Source of the DNA: CAZVPF01 sp964628195
GTDB lineage: Bacteria; Planctomycetota; Phycisphaerae; Sedimentisphaerales; Anaerohalosphaeraceae
Assembly (NCBI GenBank): GCA_964628195.1
Contig: CAZVPF010000055.1
Location: forward strand, 1-15,857
DNA length: 15,857 bases
Direction of reading: 5' to 3'
Part shown: one piece after another, positions 6,991 through 14,416 of the stretch
Numbering within the stretch: position 1 is the stretch's first letter
Layout: each line of letters opens with the position of its first letter
The notes under the pieces: model-generated
Databases searched by the model: none
Seen by the model: only the letters and a program-made list of their open reading frames with translations
Told to the model about the DNA's origin: nothing
Program-made: the position numbers and the translations under genes

Positions 6991-7944
6991 ATGCTTCATA
7001 AGCCGAAAAAAAAGAAGAAAAAGAAGTCCGACCCTGTCTCGGACTATATCGTCTATCTTGCGGTACGCGGAATTATCGCTCTCCTGAAACTATTCGGCGT
7101 CAGGCGCAACCTCAAGTTCGCCTCCTTCCTCGGCGCCCAGCTCTGGAAGCACTACGAAAGAGGCAGAAAACGTGCATTGGACAACCTTCGCGCCGCTTTC
7201 CCCGGCAAAACTGAAAAATGGTACCAGGATATCGGCAGGCGAAGCTTCGAGCATATCGTAATGCTGGTAATCGATATCATTTATACCCCGAAGCTGGTCA
7301 ACCGTGACAACTGGGACAGGTACTCACAGTATCGCAATATCGAACACTCCAAGTGGATGATGCAGGGCGGACAGCCGATGATATTCGTCGCAGGTCACTA
7401 CGCCAACTTCGAGATAATCGGTTATCTTCTGGGCGTCTTTGGATTCGACATCTACAGCGTCGCCAGGCCTTTGGATAACAGGTTCATTAATGATTATCTC
7501 TACGGTGTTCGTGAGAAAAGGGGCCAGAAGATAATCGACAAGAAAGGCGCAACCGAGCGGATGCAGGAAATAATGGAACAGGGTTCGACTATCTGCTTTA
7601 TCGCCGACCAGGACGCGGGTAAGAAAGGCATATTTGTCGACTTTTTCGGCAGGAAAGCGAGCACTTATAAGAGCATCGCCCTCCTGGCCATGAAGTACGA
7701 AAGGCCTATAGGCGTTGGCTACAGCGTCCGCCGCGACAACGATTTTTATTTTGAGATAGGCATCGAGCGGGTCATAATGCCTCAAGAGTGGAAAGACAGG
7801 GATGACCCCTTGAGATGGATAACCCAGGAGTATACAAAGGCGCTGGAGGATGTCATAAGACGCGACCCCTCACAATACTGGTGGCTGCACAGGCGATGGA
7901 AAACCCGCCCGAAAGAAGAAAGACAACCCGAGGCCAAAATTTAA
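6991..7944 (+). CDS. LpxL/HtrB-like lysophospholipid (lipid A) acyltransferase
   Basis: 317-aa member of the LPLAT superfamily. The characterised LpxL/LpxM enzymes add secondary acyl chains to lipid A at the inner membrane. The protein starts with a Lys-rich stretch (seven Lys in a row within residues 1-13), followed by a hydrophobic segment near 18-36 that could anchor it. The catalytic HX4E motif is His136-Glu141 in AGHYANFE. Further family blocks are ADQDAGKKGIFVDFFG near 205-220 and the C-terminal QYWWLHRRWKTRP. No Shine-Dalgarno site is present and the next Met is far downstream, so the start relies on leaderless initiation. Other acyl acceptors such as phosphatidylinositol mannoside or ornithine lipids are possible within this family. 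The gene is monocistronic and converges on the glucan operon. Confidence 0.85.
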   Translation: MLHKPKKKKKKKSDPVSDYIVYLAVRGIIALLKLFGVRRNLKFASFLGAQLWKHYERGRKRALDNLRAAFPGKTEKWYQDIGRRSFEHIVMLVIDIIYTPKLVNRDNWDRYSQYRNIEHSKWMMQGGQPMIFVAGHYANFEIIGYLLGVFGFDIYSVARPLDNRFINDYLYGVREKRGQKIIDKKGATERMQEIMEQGSTICFIADQDAGKKGIFVDFFGRKASTYKSIALLAMKYERPIGVGYSVRRDNDFYFEIGIERVIMPQEWKDRDDPLRWITQEYTKALEDVIRRDPSQYWWLHRRWKTRPKEERQPEAKI

Positions 7945-7997
7945 GACATCTTTGATACTGCCCCTCCTACTCAAACGGCGGCGCCGATGTAACGATA

Positions 7998-10031
7998 CTA
8001 AGAATTTACCAGCTTCCATGCCCTGAGCAGTTCGGCAACGGACCAGGCCTGTGCGACACAACCGCCCGGGCGGTGCGGCGGGTCGCCGTCGAAAACCTCG
8101 CTGACGCTCCCGATACACGCTCCATTGGATAAATGTTCAAGCAGCGGCATCAGCATTCGGTGGGCGTTGTCTTTACTTTCATCGCTGAAATTGTGAACAT
8201 TCAGGTACGCCTCTATGAACGGGCCGATCAGCCACGGCCAGACCGTTCCCTGGTGGTACGCGCTGTCACGCTCGAACATGTTTCCTTCGTACCTTCCCTT
8301 ATACCCTATATCGTGAGGAGAAAGTGTCCTCAAACCGTAAGGAGTCAGAAGCTCATGTTCCACAGTTTTAACAACGTCGAACCGCTGCTCCCCAAGAAGC
8401 GGTGAAAACGGAAGCGACACCGCGAATATCTGGTTGGGACGTATATGCGTGTCAACGTTTCCATCCGGGTAAATACAGTCGTTAAGACAGCCCCTTTCCC
8501 AGTTCCAGAATCTCTCACAGAAGTGGGCTCCCACGCTGTCGGCGAGATCACCGTAAAAAGAAGCGGATTCGGGATCGCTTTGATTCAAAAACTGTTCAAG
8601 CCTGCGGAGATTGCTGTACCACAGCGCATTAATCTCGACACATTTGCCGTAACGGGGTGTAAAAACAACCCCGTCGCGCTTTGCGTCCATCCATGTAAGC
8701 TGCATATTCTCGCTGCCGCACATTATTAGTCCGTCGCTGCTGGCATGGATGTCGTATTTCGTGCCGTTATTGTACGCAGAGATCACGTCGATCACGGGCT
8801 TTAGAAGCTCGGTTATAAACATATCGCGGTCTGCGGTTTTATCAAGGTACTCGAAACAGGCATGCACAAACCAGAGCGATGCGTCAATACTGTTGTAATC
8901 CGCGGTATGTGCATTGTCGTCGAACCGGTTCGGGATCATCCCTTCGTCAAGTGCTTCTGCGTAGGTTCCAAGTACGCTTGCCGCTTCTTCATATTTGCCG
9001 GTACACAACAGCACGCCCGGCAGTGAGATAAAAGTATCCCTGCCCCAGTCCAGAAACCACGGGTACCCGGCAATTATCGTATTGCTCACAACACCGTTCA
9101 AATGCCTCTCCACGAGGAACTTGCTTGCCGCTGTATGAAGCTGCATCTCGATCGCCGACGGCTTGTCCCGCAGCTTCGCCGGTCTCGGCCGCCATTCGCT
9201 TTGTCGCAGTTTAAGGCTGTCTATAACAATATCGATATCGAAGTCGATCTCTTCCTCAACTTCGCAGCGAAGGCTCAGGTTCGCCCAGAACACGACACGG
9301 CAGGGTTCATCCACCCGTCTGCGGAACCACCCCGGCGTCCAGAGGTCCTCGCGGCAGTGCCTGCCCTGCTGCATATCCCTGCGGTAGTGAAAGTTGTACC
9401 ACCACTGTGGGTCCTTGTTGAATACCATTTCCGGGGCGTTAAGGAAAAGTTCACCCTGCTGGGCATCGTCTGTCGTTATCAGCACCCCTCCCTTTCGGCG
9501 GGTCGACAGGATACTGCGGTCCGTCTTTGAAATATGATGATGGTCACGCATGGCAGCCAGCGGGCGAAGGTCGAAGCTGAAAGGCTTATCCACGCGCTTG
9601 AAGTCATAAACAATTGCCGTTGTGTCGCTGTCGGGCAAAAGGTATATCGAACGTGTAAACTCGATATCCTCCGTTTCATAGTCGAAGTGCACACCCATCC
9701 CGTTCGAAAAACCCTTGAGATACTGAAAGCCTGAGGGATTTATGTGCTCGGGGAACTCGAAAGTCGAGAACTCGACCGCAAGCGAACCGTCCTCAAAGCA
9801 GGCTCTCTCAAGACAGTTGGCAAGGGCTGCAATCCGGCTGCCGGGCGGGTTTAATGAACCGCTCAGAAGGCTGTGATAGTGGGAAACATTACAGCCGGCA
9901 ACGGTGCCTGAGGCAAAACCGCCCCTGCTGTTTGTAAGAAGCCATTCCCGTTCAAGCATACCCTCAAGGTCAAGAGTCGCAGGGTCGATAAAGTATACAT
10001 CGGGTTCGTTTCTCTTACGTGTAAGGAGCAT
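7998..10031 (-). CDS. Glycogen debranching enzyme (amylo-alpha-1,6-glucosidase type, GH133)
   Basis: 677-aa enzyme predicted to hydrolyse alpha-1,6 branch points of glycogen-like polymer in the cytoplasm. The N-terminal domain has the family signature NSRGGFASGTVAGCNVSHYH (34-53) followed by SLL. The C-terminal (alpha/alpha)6 domain starts near residue 295 and includes WFLDWGRDTFISLPG (325-339), EGMIPNRF (363-370) and YNSIDASLWF (379-388), then YEGNMFERDSAYHQGTVWPW near the end. These are the conserved blocks of archaeal/bacterial GDE and of the C-terminal half of eukaryotic debranching enzyme. A TTG codon at 10064 in the same frame would add 11 residues. The ATG at 10031 is preferred, with GGA six bases upstream. 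It is the third gene of the glucan operon, 129 bp after the GH57 gene. Confidence 0.92.
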   Translation of the reverse strand: MLLTRKRNEPDVYFIDPATLDLEGMLEREWLLTNSRGGFASGTVAGCNVSHYHSLLSGSLNPPGSRIAALANCLERACFEDGSLAVEFSTFEFPEHINPSGFQYLKGFSNGMGVHFDYETEDIEFTRSIYLLPDSDTTAIVYDFKRVDKPFSFDLRPLAAMRDHHHISKTDRSILSTRRKGGVLITTDDAQQGELFLNAPEMVFNKDPQWWYNFHYRRDMQQGRHCREDLWTPGWFRRRVDEPCRVVFWANLSLRCEVEEEIDFDIDIVIDSLKLRQSEWRPRPAKLRDKPSAIEMQLHTAASKFLVERHLNGVVSNTIIAGYPWFLDWGRDTFISLPGVLLCTGKYEEAASVLGTYAEALDEGMIPNRFDDNAHTADYNSIDASLWFVHACFEYLDKTADRDMFITELLKPVIDVISAYNNGTKYDIHASSDGLIMCGSENMQLTWMDAKRDGVVFTPRYGKCVEINALWYSNLRRLEQFLNQSDPESASFYGDLADSVGAHFCERFWNWERGCLNDCIYPDGNVDTHIRPNQIFAVSLPFSPLLGEQRFDVVKTVEHELLTPYGLRTLSPHDIGYKGRYEGNMFERDSAYHQGTVWPWLIGPFIEAYLNVHNFSDESKDNAHRMLMPLLEHLSNGACIGSVSEVFDGDPPHRPGGCVAQAWSVAELLRAWKLVNS

Positions 10032-10160
10032 ATTCAATCCGTCTGAAAATATCAAATTGGGCAAAATACAAACAAAGCCTGCCGGGGGAGAGTAAACCTT
10101 CCCTGAATATTTCTCGACAAAATCGTCAGAAAACTTAAGACGTAGAGAAGTTTATTCGTT

Positions 10161-11372
10161 TCAAATAGTGATTTTTTCTTCGCTTTTGCCGAGAGCCTTT
10201 TTACATCTATGTTCAAGGTTGCTAAGCACGTTCATATAGTTGATGTAGGAATCGTAAGGCGAATCGTAGGGGTTAAAGTATTTGTGAACGTCACCGTCGG
10301 CGAAATATTTTGTGCACATGTAGTAAAAATGGTCCGACGTCTGAAGTTTTCGCCAGTCCGAAATGATCTGCGGGTCGCCTGTTTGCTTTACCATTTCCTC
10401 GAACCTGTATATTTCGTGCAGGGCGTTGGACTGCATAGCGTTGCCCAGCCACGCCGAAAGATCGCGTTCGGTGTCGGCCCAGCTTATGACGTGCGGGACA
10501 TCCACGTTTTCCATTGCGTGGTAGCTGCGCGCGACCTCACCGGGGGTTTTGAAATTGTTGTCCGGGTGCTTTAGTATTTCCTCGGGCAGATGACGCATAA
10601 AATTGAATATGCCGGTATCCTCCCACTGGTGCTCGCCGAACGTTTCGTAGTCCATGAATAGGTTAATTACCTGCCCGTTTCCGTTAAACTGGTTGACCCA
10701 TTGTGCGAATTTTCCCGCCATCAGTGGGTATTCCTTCCAGGCCCGGTTAGAGAACCTGAAAGCGATATCGTCGCTGAGGCGATAGTTTTTAAGCAGCAGC
10801 TTGACACGCGAGCAGTCGTGAGGATGGTAGACAAAGTTAGGGCTCCTGCCGAGCAGGATATGATCGGCTCCCTCAGTTATAACCGCGTCAAAATGACCCA
10901 GGTCCTCAATGGTCCGTGCAAGATCGTTATTGTAAATAAGCTCGGTATTCCGGAAAACCCGAGGTTTCTGGCCGAAAAAGTTTTCTATGGTCTGGCTGTG
11001 CTTTTCGACCTGCTCGGCAAATTCCGTGCGCGAGTAAAGAAAGCTCAGGCTGTGATAATAAGTTTCCGCCAGAAACTCGACACAGCCCGTCTGGGCAAGG
11101 GCGTCAAAAGTGCTCATCACTTCCGGTGCGTACTGGTGAAACTGCTCGAGAAGCACCCCTGTTATGCTGTAAGAGACCTTGAAACGCCCCTCGTGCTGCT
11201 TGATCATGTCCAGGATCAGCCGGTTGGCCGGAAGATAGCACTTGTTCGCCACCTTTCGGCAAATCGATGCGTTCTTGAATTCGTCAAAATAATTGGCCGT
11301 TCCGTCGAAGATTGTGTAGTGACGAAGTCGATAAGGCTGGTGGACCTGGAAATAGAAGCATACTGATGGCAT
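10161..11372 (-). CDS. GH57 family glycoside hydrolase (alpha-amylase / 4-alpha-glucanotransferase type)
   Basis: 403-aa cytoplasmic enzyme (no signal peptide) with the GH57 conserved regions in order. HQPYR is at 11-15. The nucleophile Glu144 lies in FRNTELIYNN, and the acid/base Asp241 lies in FMDYETFGEHQW. Family members of this short form, often next to GT4 and debranching genes in archaea and anaerobic bacteria, cut or transfer alpha-1,4-glucan chains. The exact specificity (amylase, glucanotransferase or branching) cannot be read from motifs alone, though 403 residues is short for a GH57 branching enzyme. The start has a strong Shine-Dalgarno GGGGAG at correct spacing. It lies 21 bp after the glycosyltransferase gene. 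Confidence 0.9.
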   Translation of the reverse strand: MPSVCFYFQVHQPYRLRHYTIFDGTANYFDEFKNASICRKVANKCYLPANRLILDMIKQHEGRFKVSYSITGVLLEQFHQYAPEVMSTFDALAQTGCVEFLAETYYHSLSFLYSRTEFAEQVEKHSQTIENFFGQKPRVFRNTELIYNNDLARTIEDLGHFDAVITEGADHILLGRSPNFVYHPHDCSRVKLLLKNYRLSDDIAFRFSNRAWKEYPLMAGKFAQWVNQFNGNGQVINLFMDYETFGEHQWEDTGIFNFMRHLPEEILKHPDNNFKTPGEVARSYHAMENVDVPHVISWADTERDLSAWLGNAMQSNALHEIYRFEEMVKQTGDPQIISDWRKLQTSDHFYYMCTKYFADGDVHKYFNPYDSPYDSYINYMNVLSNLEHRCKKALGKSEEKITI

Positions 11373-11393
11373 AACAGGTTCTCCCCTCTTAAT

Positions 11394-12710
11394 CTAACTG
11401 TGAACTTTTGCTGCTGTCTGGTTGTATATTTTGAGGCATTTATTCGCCGCGTCTTCCCACCTGAGCTTGCGGACCTCGAATGTTCCGTGCTGGCGTAGAG
11501 TCAGGCTCAGCGGCGGGTACTTCAAAACGGCGATAATTTTGTTGGCCATCTCGTTTACGTCCCAGAAGTCTACCTTAAGCACATGAGAAAGCACCTCCGA
11601 AACCCCGCTCTGCTTGCTTATCAAGACCGGAACGTCATTATTCAGTGCCTCGAGCGGGGCAATACCGAAAGGCTCCGAGACAGACGGCATAACGTACAGG
11701 TCTGCCATTTTGTATACCCTTTCGACATCCGACCCGCGCAAAAAGCCCGTAAACAGCACCTTGTTGCCAATTCCAAGCCCTGCCGCCTGTTCTATAGTTC
11801 GCCTCATCATATCCCCGGAACCGGCGACAACAAACTTTACGTTGTCCATCTTTTCGAGGACCTTTTTAGCGGCCATAAGAAAATATTCCGGCCCCTTCTG
11901 CATCGTAATCCTGCCCAAAAACAGCACGATCTTCTCATCGCTTTTAATAGCGGCCTTTTCGGGGTTGAAGCTGCACCCATTCTGAACAACACCGTTATAG
12001 ACAACCTCGATCTTATCCCCGGTGACACCATACCTGCTGATGAGGATATTGCGGGTAAGGTGACTCACGGCGATTACCTTGTCCGCAGCATGGAATCCGT
12101 GACGTTCGATGTCGTATATACCCTGGTTGACGTGTTCGCCGCTGCGGTCGAACTCGGTGGAGTGAATATGCACAACCAGCGGCTTGCCGGTGGCATAAGC
12201 AGCAGCGATCCCTGCAGGATATGTCATCCAGTCATGCGCATGGACGATATCGAAATTTTCATGCATCGCAAGCCTCACCGCCGACCGGGCGTACCGGTGA
12301 ATCTCCGCGAACATATCTCCACCGTATCCCGTATTTCCGTTTTCGTTGTCTTCTGGGTCGTGATGTTCGTTGCGGTTGACAACAAGTTTTTTATTTCGGA
12401 TATATTCCTCAATGAGCTCGTTGTACTGTTCGGGCGTGGAATACGGGCCGGGCAGGGAGGTCGCAATCGTGCGGAAATCTACATTCTTAAACTCTTCCGG
12501 AAGCTCATAAGATATTTCAGAATAAGACTTTGCGTCTTTCGGTGACAGCATCCGCACGTGCGTGGAAAATTCAGAGTCGACATGAGTGGGCAGTACAAAT
12601 GTGATGTCGATGCCCAGTTCGCTCATCGCCTTAGTCAGGCCGTGGCATGCGGTGCCAAGGCCGCCGCTAATAAAGGGAGGAAACTCCCAGCCAAGCATAA
12701 AAACTCTCAT
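11394..12710 (-). CDS. Glycosyltransferase family 4, likely glycogen synthase-like alpha-glucan synthase
   Basis: 438-aa GT-B-fold glycosyltransferase that begins the glucan operon. The N-terminal lobe opens MRVFMLGWEFPPFISGGLGT, with the SGGLG acceptor/donor loop (15-19) shared by starch/glycogen synthases, and carries HAHDW at 157-161. The C-terminal lobe has GRITMQKG (266-273) and the nucleotide-sugar EX7E motif Glu346-Glu354 in SEPFGIAPLE. An insertion near 100-130 (RNEHHDPEDNENGNTGYGG) is rich in polar residues. With GH57 and GH133 partners the likely role is elongating an intracellular alpha-1,4-glucan from ADP- or UDP-glucose. Donor identity is not visible, and a polysaccharide role is possible but less favoured. 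The Shine-Dalgarno site is weak (AGGG). Confidence 0.88.
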   Translation of the reverse strand: MRVFMLGWEFPPFISGGLGTACHGLTKAMSELGIDITFVLPTHVDSEFSTHVRMLSPKDAKSYSEISYELPEEFKNVDFRTIATSLPGPYSTPEQYNELIEEYIRNKKLVVNRNEHHDPEDNENGNTGYGGDMFAEIHRYARSAVRLAMHENFDIVHAHDWMTYPAGIAAAYATGKPLVVHIHSTEFDRSGEHVNQGIYDIERHGFHAADKVIAVSHLTRNILISRYGVTGDKIEVVYNGVVQNGCSFNPEKAAIKSDEKIVLFLGRITMQKGPEYFLMAAKKVLEKMDNVKFVVAGSGDMMRRTIEQAAGLGIGNKVLFTGFLRGSDVERVYKMADLYVMPSVSEPFGIAPLEALNNDVPVLISKQSGVSEVLSHVLKVDFWDVNEMANKIIAVLKYPPLSLTLRQHGTFEVRKLRWEDAANKCLKIYNQTAAKVHS

Positions 12711-12724
12711 TTCGTGCCCTTATA

Positions 12725-12754
12725 TATAAAACATCTTGCCTTGTAGTTTTTCAA
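12725..12754 (-). promoter_or_regulatory. Candidate promoter of the glucan operon
   Basis: On the minus strand TTGAAA (12749-12754) is followed after 18 bases by TTTATA within TTTTATATATAAG (12725-12730). The AT-rich -10 area is ambiguous, and the leader before the ATG at 12710 would be very short (about 8-15 bases). Confidence 0.4.
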
Positions 12755-13085
12755 AGACACGAAGCCCGTCCTGCCTTGAACTCATCGCAGTAAAAAACCT
12801 CGAATTTTCATTATAAAACGAAAAATTGAAAATTCTCTAATAAAATTCCTTAATTTCCAATTTATTTACACTGATAACTGAGATTAACAGCTATCGAGCA
12901 AAGTTTGGTTTGCCCTCTCCTTATCCCCCCCGGACAAAGATTTGGCGGGTATGCCTGATAGTCAAGCTCCGATAATAATCTAAAGAAACACACTGATAAT
13001 AATTAGTCGACATCAAAGGTTCGCTATCTTTAACTTTTTAGACAGGCATGAAAAAAAATTTATATTTTTCAGGCTTTAAACAGAA
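12755..13085. other. AT-rich intergenic region without recognisable gene
   Basis: I find no convincing reading frame, tRNA or riboswitch here. It contains one 8-bp inverted repeat (12802-12835) and a direct repeat of ACACTGATAA (12868-12877 and 12990-12999). A run of seven C (12924-12931 area) is conspicuous in otherwise AT-rich DNA. The stretch separates the glucan operon promoter from the histone terminator. Confidence 0.5.
12802..12835. repeat. 8-bp inverted repeat upstream of the glucan operon
   Basis: GAATTTTC (12802-12809) and GAAAATTC (12828-12835) are perfect inverted copies 18 bases apart. They lie about 95 bp upstream of the first glucan gene. They could be a regulator site or a chance feature of AT-rich DNA. 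Confidence 0.35.
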
Positions 13086-13121
13086 AACGGGCCGGGAGAA
13101 ACATTTTCCCCGGGCCCGGTT
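13086..13121 (-). terminator. GC-rich hairpin terminator of the histone gene
   Basis: AACGGGCCGGG and CCCGGGCCCGGTT pair over about 11 bp with two single-base bulges around a loop of AGAAACATTTTC. On the minus strand it is followed by the T-rich GTTTTCTGTTTAAAG. A smaller hairpin, CGGACG/CGTCCG (13141-13162), lies between it and the stop codon of the histone gene. Confidence 0.6.
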
Positions 13122-13140
13122 CTGCCTGTAAAGCGAAAGA

Positions 13141-13162
13141 CGGACGTTCAAAAATCCGTCCG
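13141..13162 (-). repeat. Small 3'-UTR hairpin of the histone gene
   Basis: CGGACG (13141-13146) and CGTCCG (13157-13162) form a 6-bp stem with a 10-base loop just after the histone stop. It may help end transcription or protect the mRNA 3' end. Confidence 0.45.
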
Positions 13163-13172
13163 AAAATTCGAA

Positions 13173-13397
13173 TCAAAGATCCTGAGGCTTTACTGTGCTG
13201 CGGCGATTGGCCTCTGTGCGGGCCACCGCTGAATCGAGCATCTCATAAATTTTGTCGTTGAGAGCTGCGATCGCATCCGAAGATGTCATAGCGCCTTTAC
13301 TCTTGATGTACGCCTTGACCTTGCTGGCGACTACCAGCACCTCTTTGTTGGATGCTTTCTTTGCGGCTTTCTTCTTTGCGGCTTTTTTCTTTGCCAT
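13173..13397 (-). CDS. Bacterial histone-fold protein with Lys/Ala-rich N-terminal tail
   Basis: 74-aa basic protein. Residues 1-18 (MAKKKAAKKKAAKKASNK) are a tail with nine Lys. Residues 19-74 read as a histone fold: alpha1 EVLVVASKVKAYIKSKG (19-35), loop AMTSS, long alpha2 DAIAALNDKIYEMLDSAVAR (41-60) extending to about 66, loop STVKP and a cut-short alpha3. RRSTVKPQD aligns residue by residue with the archaeal histone block RKTIKAED. It keeps the R-x-T pair (Arg66, Thr68) and the Arg66-Asp73 clamp spacing of seven. The known bacterial counterpart is the Bdellovibrio Bd0055-type histone, also short in alpha3. It is expected to bind and bend or coat DNA in the nucleoid as a dimer. The Shine-Dalgarno GGAGGT (13404-13409) is the strongest in the window, suggesting abundant product. 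It is monocistronic with its own terminator. Confidence 0.82.
   Translation of the reverse strand: MAKKKAAKKKAAKKASNKEVLVVASKVKAYIKSKGAMTSSDAIAALNDKIYEMLDSAVARTEANRRSTVKPQDL
13359..13395 (-). repeat. 15-bp tandem repeat encoding the histone tail
   Basis: Two full copies of CTTTGCGGCTTTYTT (13359-13373 and 13374-13388, plus-strand reading, one mismatch) and a partial third copy (13389-13395). On the coding strand each copy encodes one pentapeptide of the AAKKK register. Confidence 0.85.
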
Positions 13398-13466
13398 TTC
13401 AATACCTCCATGTACAAGGTTCCAATAAAAACACTTAAGAAACGTTAATATTCCATTAATAAGCGT

Positions 13467-13495
13467 ATTGTGAATGCTTCGCTAAGTCTTTGCAA
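13467..13495 (-). promoter_or_regulatory. Candidate promoter of the histone gene
   Basis: On the minus strand TTGCAA (13490-13495) is followed after 17 bases by CACAAT (13467-13472). Both boxes match 4/6. The leader would be about 60 bases. This is the best candidate I could find, but it is weak for a gene expected to be highly expressed. Confidence 0.35.
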
Positions 13496-13514
13496 TAAAA
13501 AAATAACCCAAAAC

Positions 13515-13528
13515 TGCAAAATTTTGCA
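13515..13528. promoter_or_regulatory. 14-bp perfect palindrome, candidate operator
   Basis: TGCAAAATTTTGCA is a perfect dyad with no central gap. It is placed in the 288-bp divergent region between the histone gene and the DUF2007-like gene, about 20 bp upstream of the candidate histone -35. A dimeric regulator could bind here and affect both directions. No regulator gene is adjacent. Confidence 0.4.
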
Positions 13529-13685
13529 CTTATAGGGCGATTTGAATAAATTTTTTTGCTCCGCACCCGCTTCTAAGCCCTTTTCAGGCCCTTCTTCACA
13601 GCTTATTTCGCTTTTTTATTAAACCCCTGCGGCGAATTGTCGAATAAACATCCATCAGATTTAGTTGAAAATACCGGAGTTTAGT

Positions 13686-14000
13686 ATGTCAGGTAGAAAC
13701 AATTCGAAGTCAACGGCGGTAAAGGAATTCGTAACCGTCGCATTCGCCGAGGACATGGACCTCGCCAGGCAATACAAGAACCTGCTTGAAGAAAATGGCA
13801 TAAGCTGCGCCGTCAAGGAACAGCCCGATACGTCGACCACCTTCCCCGGAATTGCTGTTCTCGTACCCGAAGGTCAGCTCGACGAGGCTCACCAGATCAT
13901 AGAGACACAGTGCGGCTGCGGGGAGTTCTTCGATATGGCCTTCCAGGACCCACTGTACGACAATTTCAACTATGAAGCAGATGACGAAGACGAAATGTAG
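13686..14000 (+). CDS. DUF2007-like putative signal-transducing protein
   Basis: 104-aa cytoplasmic protein. Residues 15-75 resemble the DUF2007 fold. A strand EFVTVAFAED leads into a helix MDLARQYKNLLEENGI (24-39). A second strand CAVKEQPD and a third GIAVLVPEG follow, with a final helix QLDEAHQIIE (64-73), the typical LVPE..LDEA pattern. The C-terminus adds a CGCGE motif (Cys76, Cys78) and a strongly acidic tail DDEDEM. The function of DUF2007 proteins is not established. The ATG at 13686 has GGAG at good spacing. A TTG at 13665 in the same frame has no ribosome site and is rejected. It diverges from the histone gene and is followed 49 bp later by the next gene on the same strand. Confidence 0.8.
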   Translation: MSGRNNSKSTAVKEFVTVAFAEDMDLARQYKNLLEENGISCAVKEQPDTSTTFPGIAVLVPEGQLDEAHQIIETQCGCGEFFDMAFQDPLYDNFNYEADDEDEM

Positions 14001-14049
14001 CAAAAAAAAGTCGGCTTTTAGTAACCTTATTTAATTGCAGGGCAAACTT

Positions 14050-14367
14050 ATGTCTGAAGAAATTAATAACAGCAGCGAAGAATCATTCATTGAAAAAAGA
14101 GAATCGGTAGTTGACAGGCGTCTGGGCCTGGACCGAAGAAGGGGACCCGGCAAGCGATTATCAGAACCGAGAAAAGCCGCCGAAGAAGGCTACATGACCG
14201 ACGAGCAGTTCGAGTTCCTGATGGCTATCGACCAGTATAAGAAGGTAAACCAGAAACCTTTCCCAACCTGGACCGAGGTACTCGAGGTGATAAAAGCCAT
14301 AGGCTACCGCAAAGTCGCCGATCCCCAGCCGATAGAATCACTCGAACCGGCACAAGCCGGCGCATAA
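14050..14367 (+). CDS. Conserved-looking small protein of unknown function (105 aa)
   Basis: I cannot name a family. The N-terminal third is charged and probably disordered, with an Arg-rich block VDRRLGLDRRRGPGKR (21-36). Residues 48-90 form a compact, probably helical unit, YMTDEQFEFLMAIDQYKKVN followed by FPTWTEVLEVIKAIGYRKV. The tail is rich in Pro, Glu and Ala. The FPTWTEVLEVIKALGYRKV-like block reads like a conserved helix-turn-helix-sized segment, which together with the Arg block could suggest nucleic-acid or ribosome contact. That is inference only. The ATG at 14050 is chosen over an in-frame TTG at 14035. It is the second gene of a unit with the DUF2007-like gene and ends 49 bp before a strong terminator. 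Confidence 0.72.
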   Translation: MSEEINNSSEESFIEKRESVVDRRLGLDRRRGPGKRLSEPRKAAEEGYMTDEQFEFLMAIDQYKKVNQKPFPTWTEVLEVIKAIGYRKVADPQPIESLEPAQAGA

Positions 14368-14416
14368 ACCGCCCGGCGGTAAAACATAATGTATGATAAA
14401 GACTGATTGGAAAAAC

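Noticed and set aside
7945..7997. GGCGGCGCCG as a terminator between the convergent genes
   Set aside because: The self-complementary core is too short for a stable stem-loop and no T-tract follows on either strand.
10032..10064. TTG start extending the debranching enzyme by 11 residues
   Set aside because: No ribosome site precedes the TTG, and the added residues match no family sequence. The ATG at 10031 is better placed.
11583..12545. 320-codon open frame on the plus strand
   Set aside because: Antisense to the GT4 gene, which has the EX7E and HAHDW motifs.
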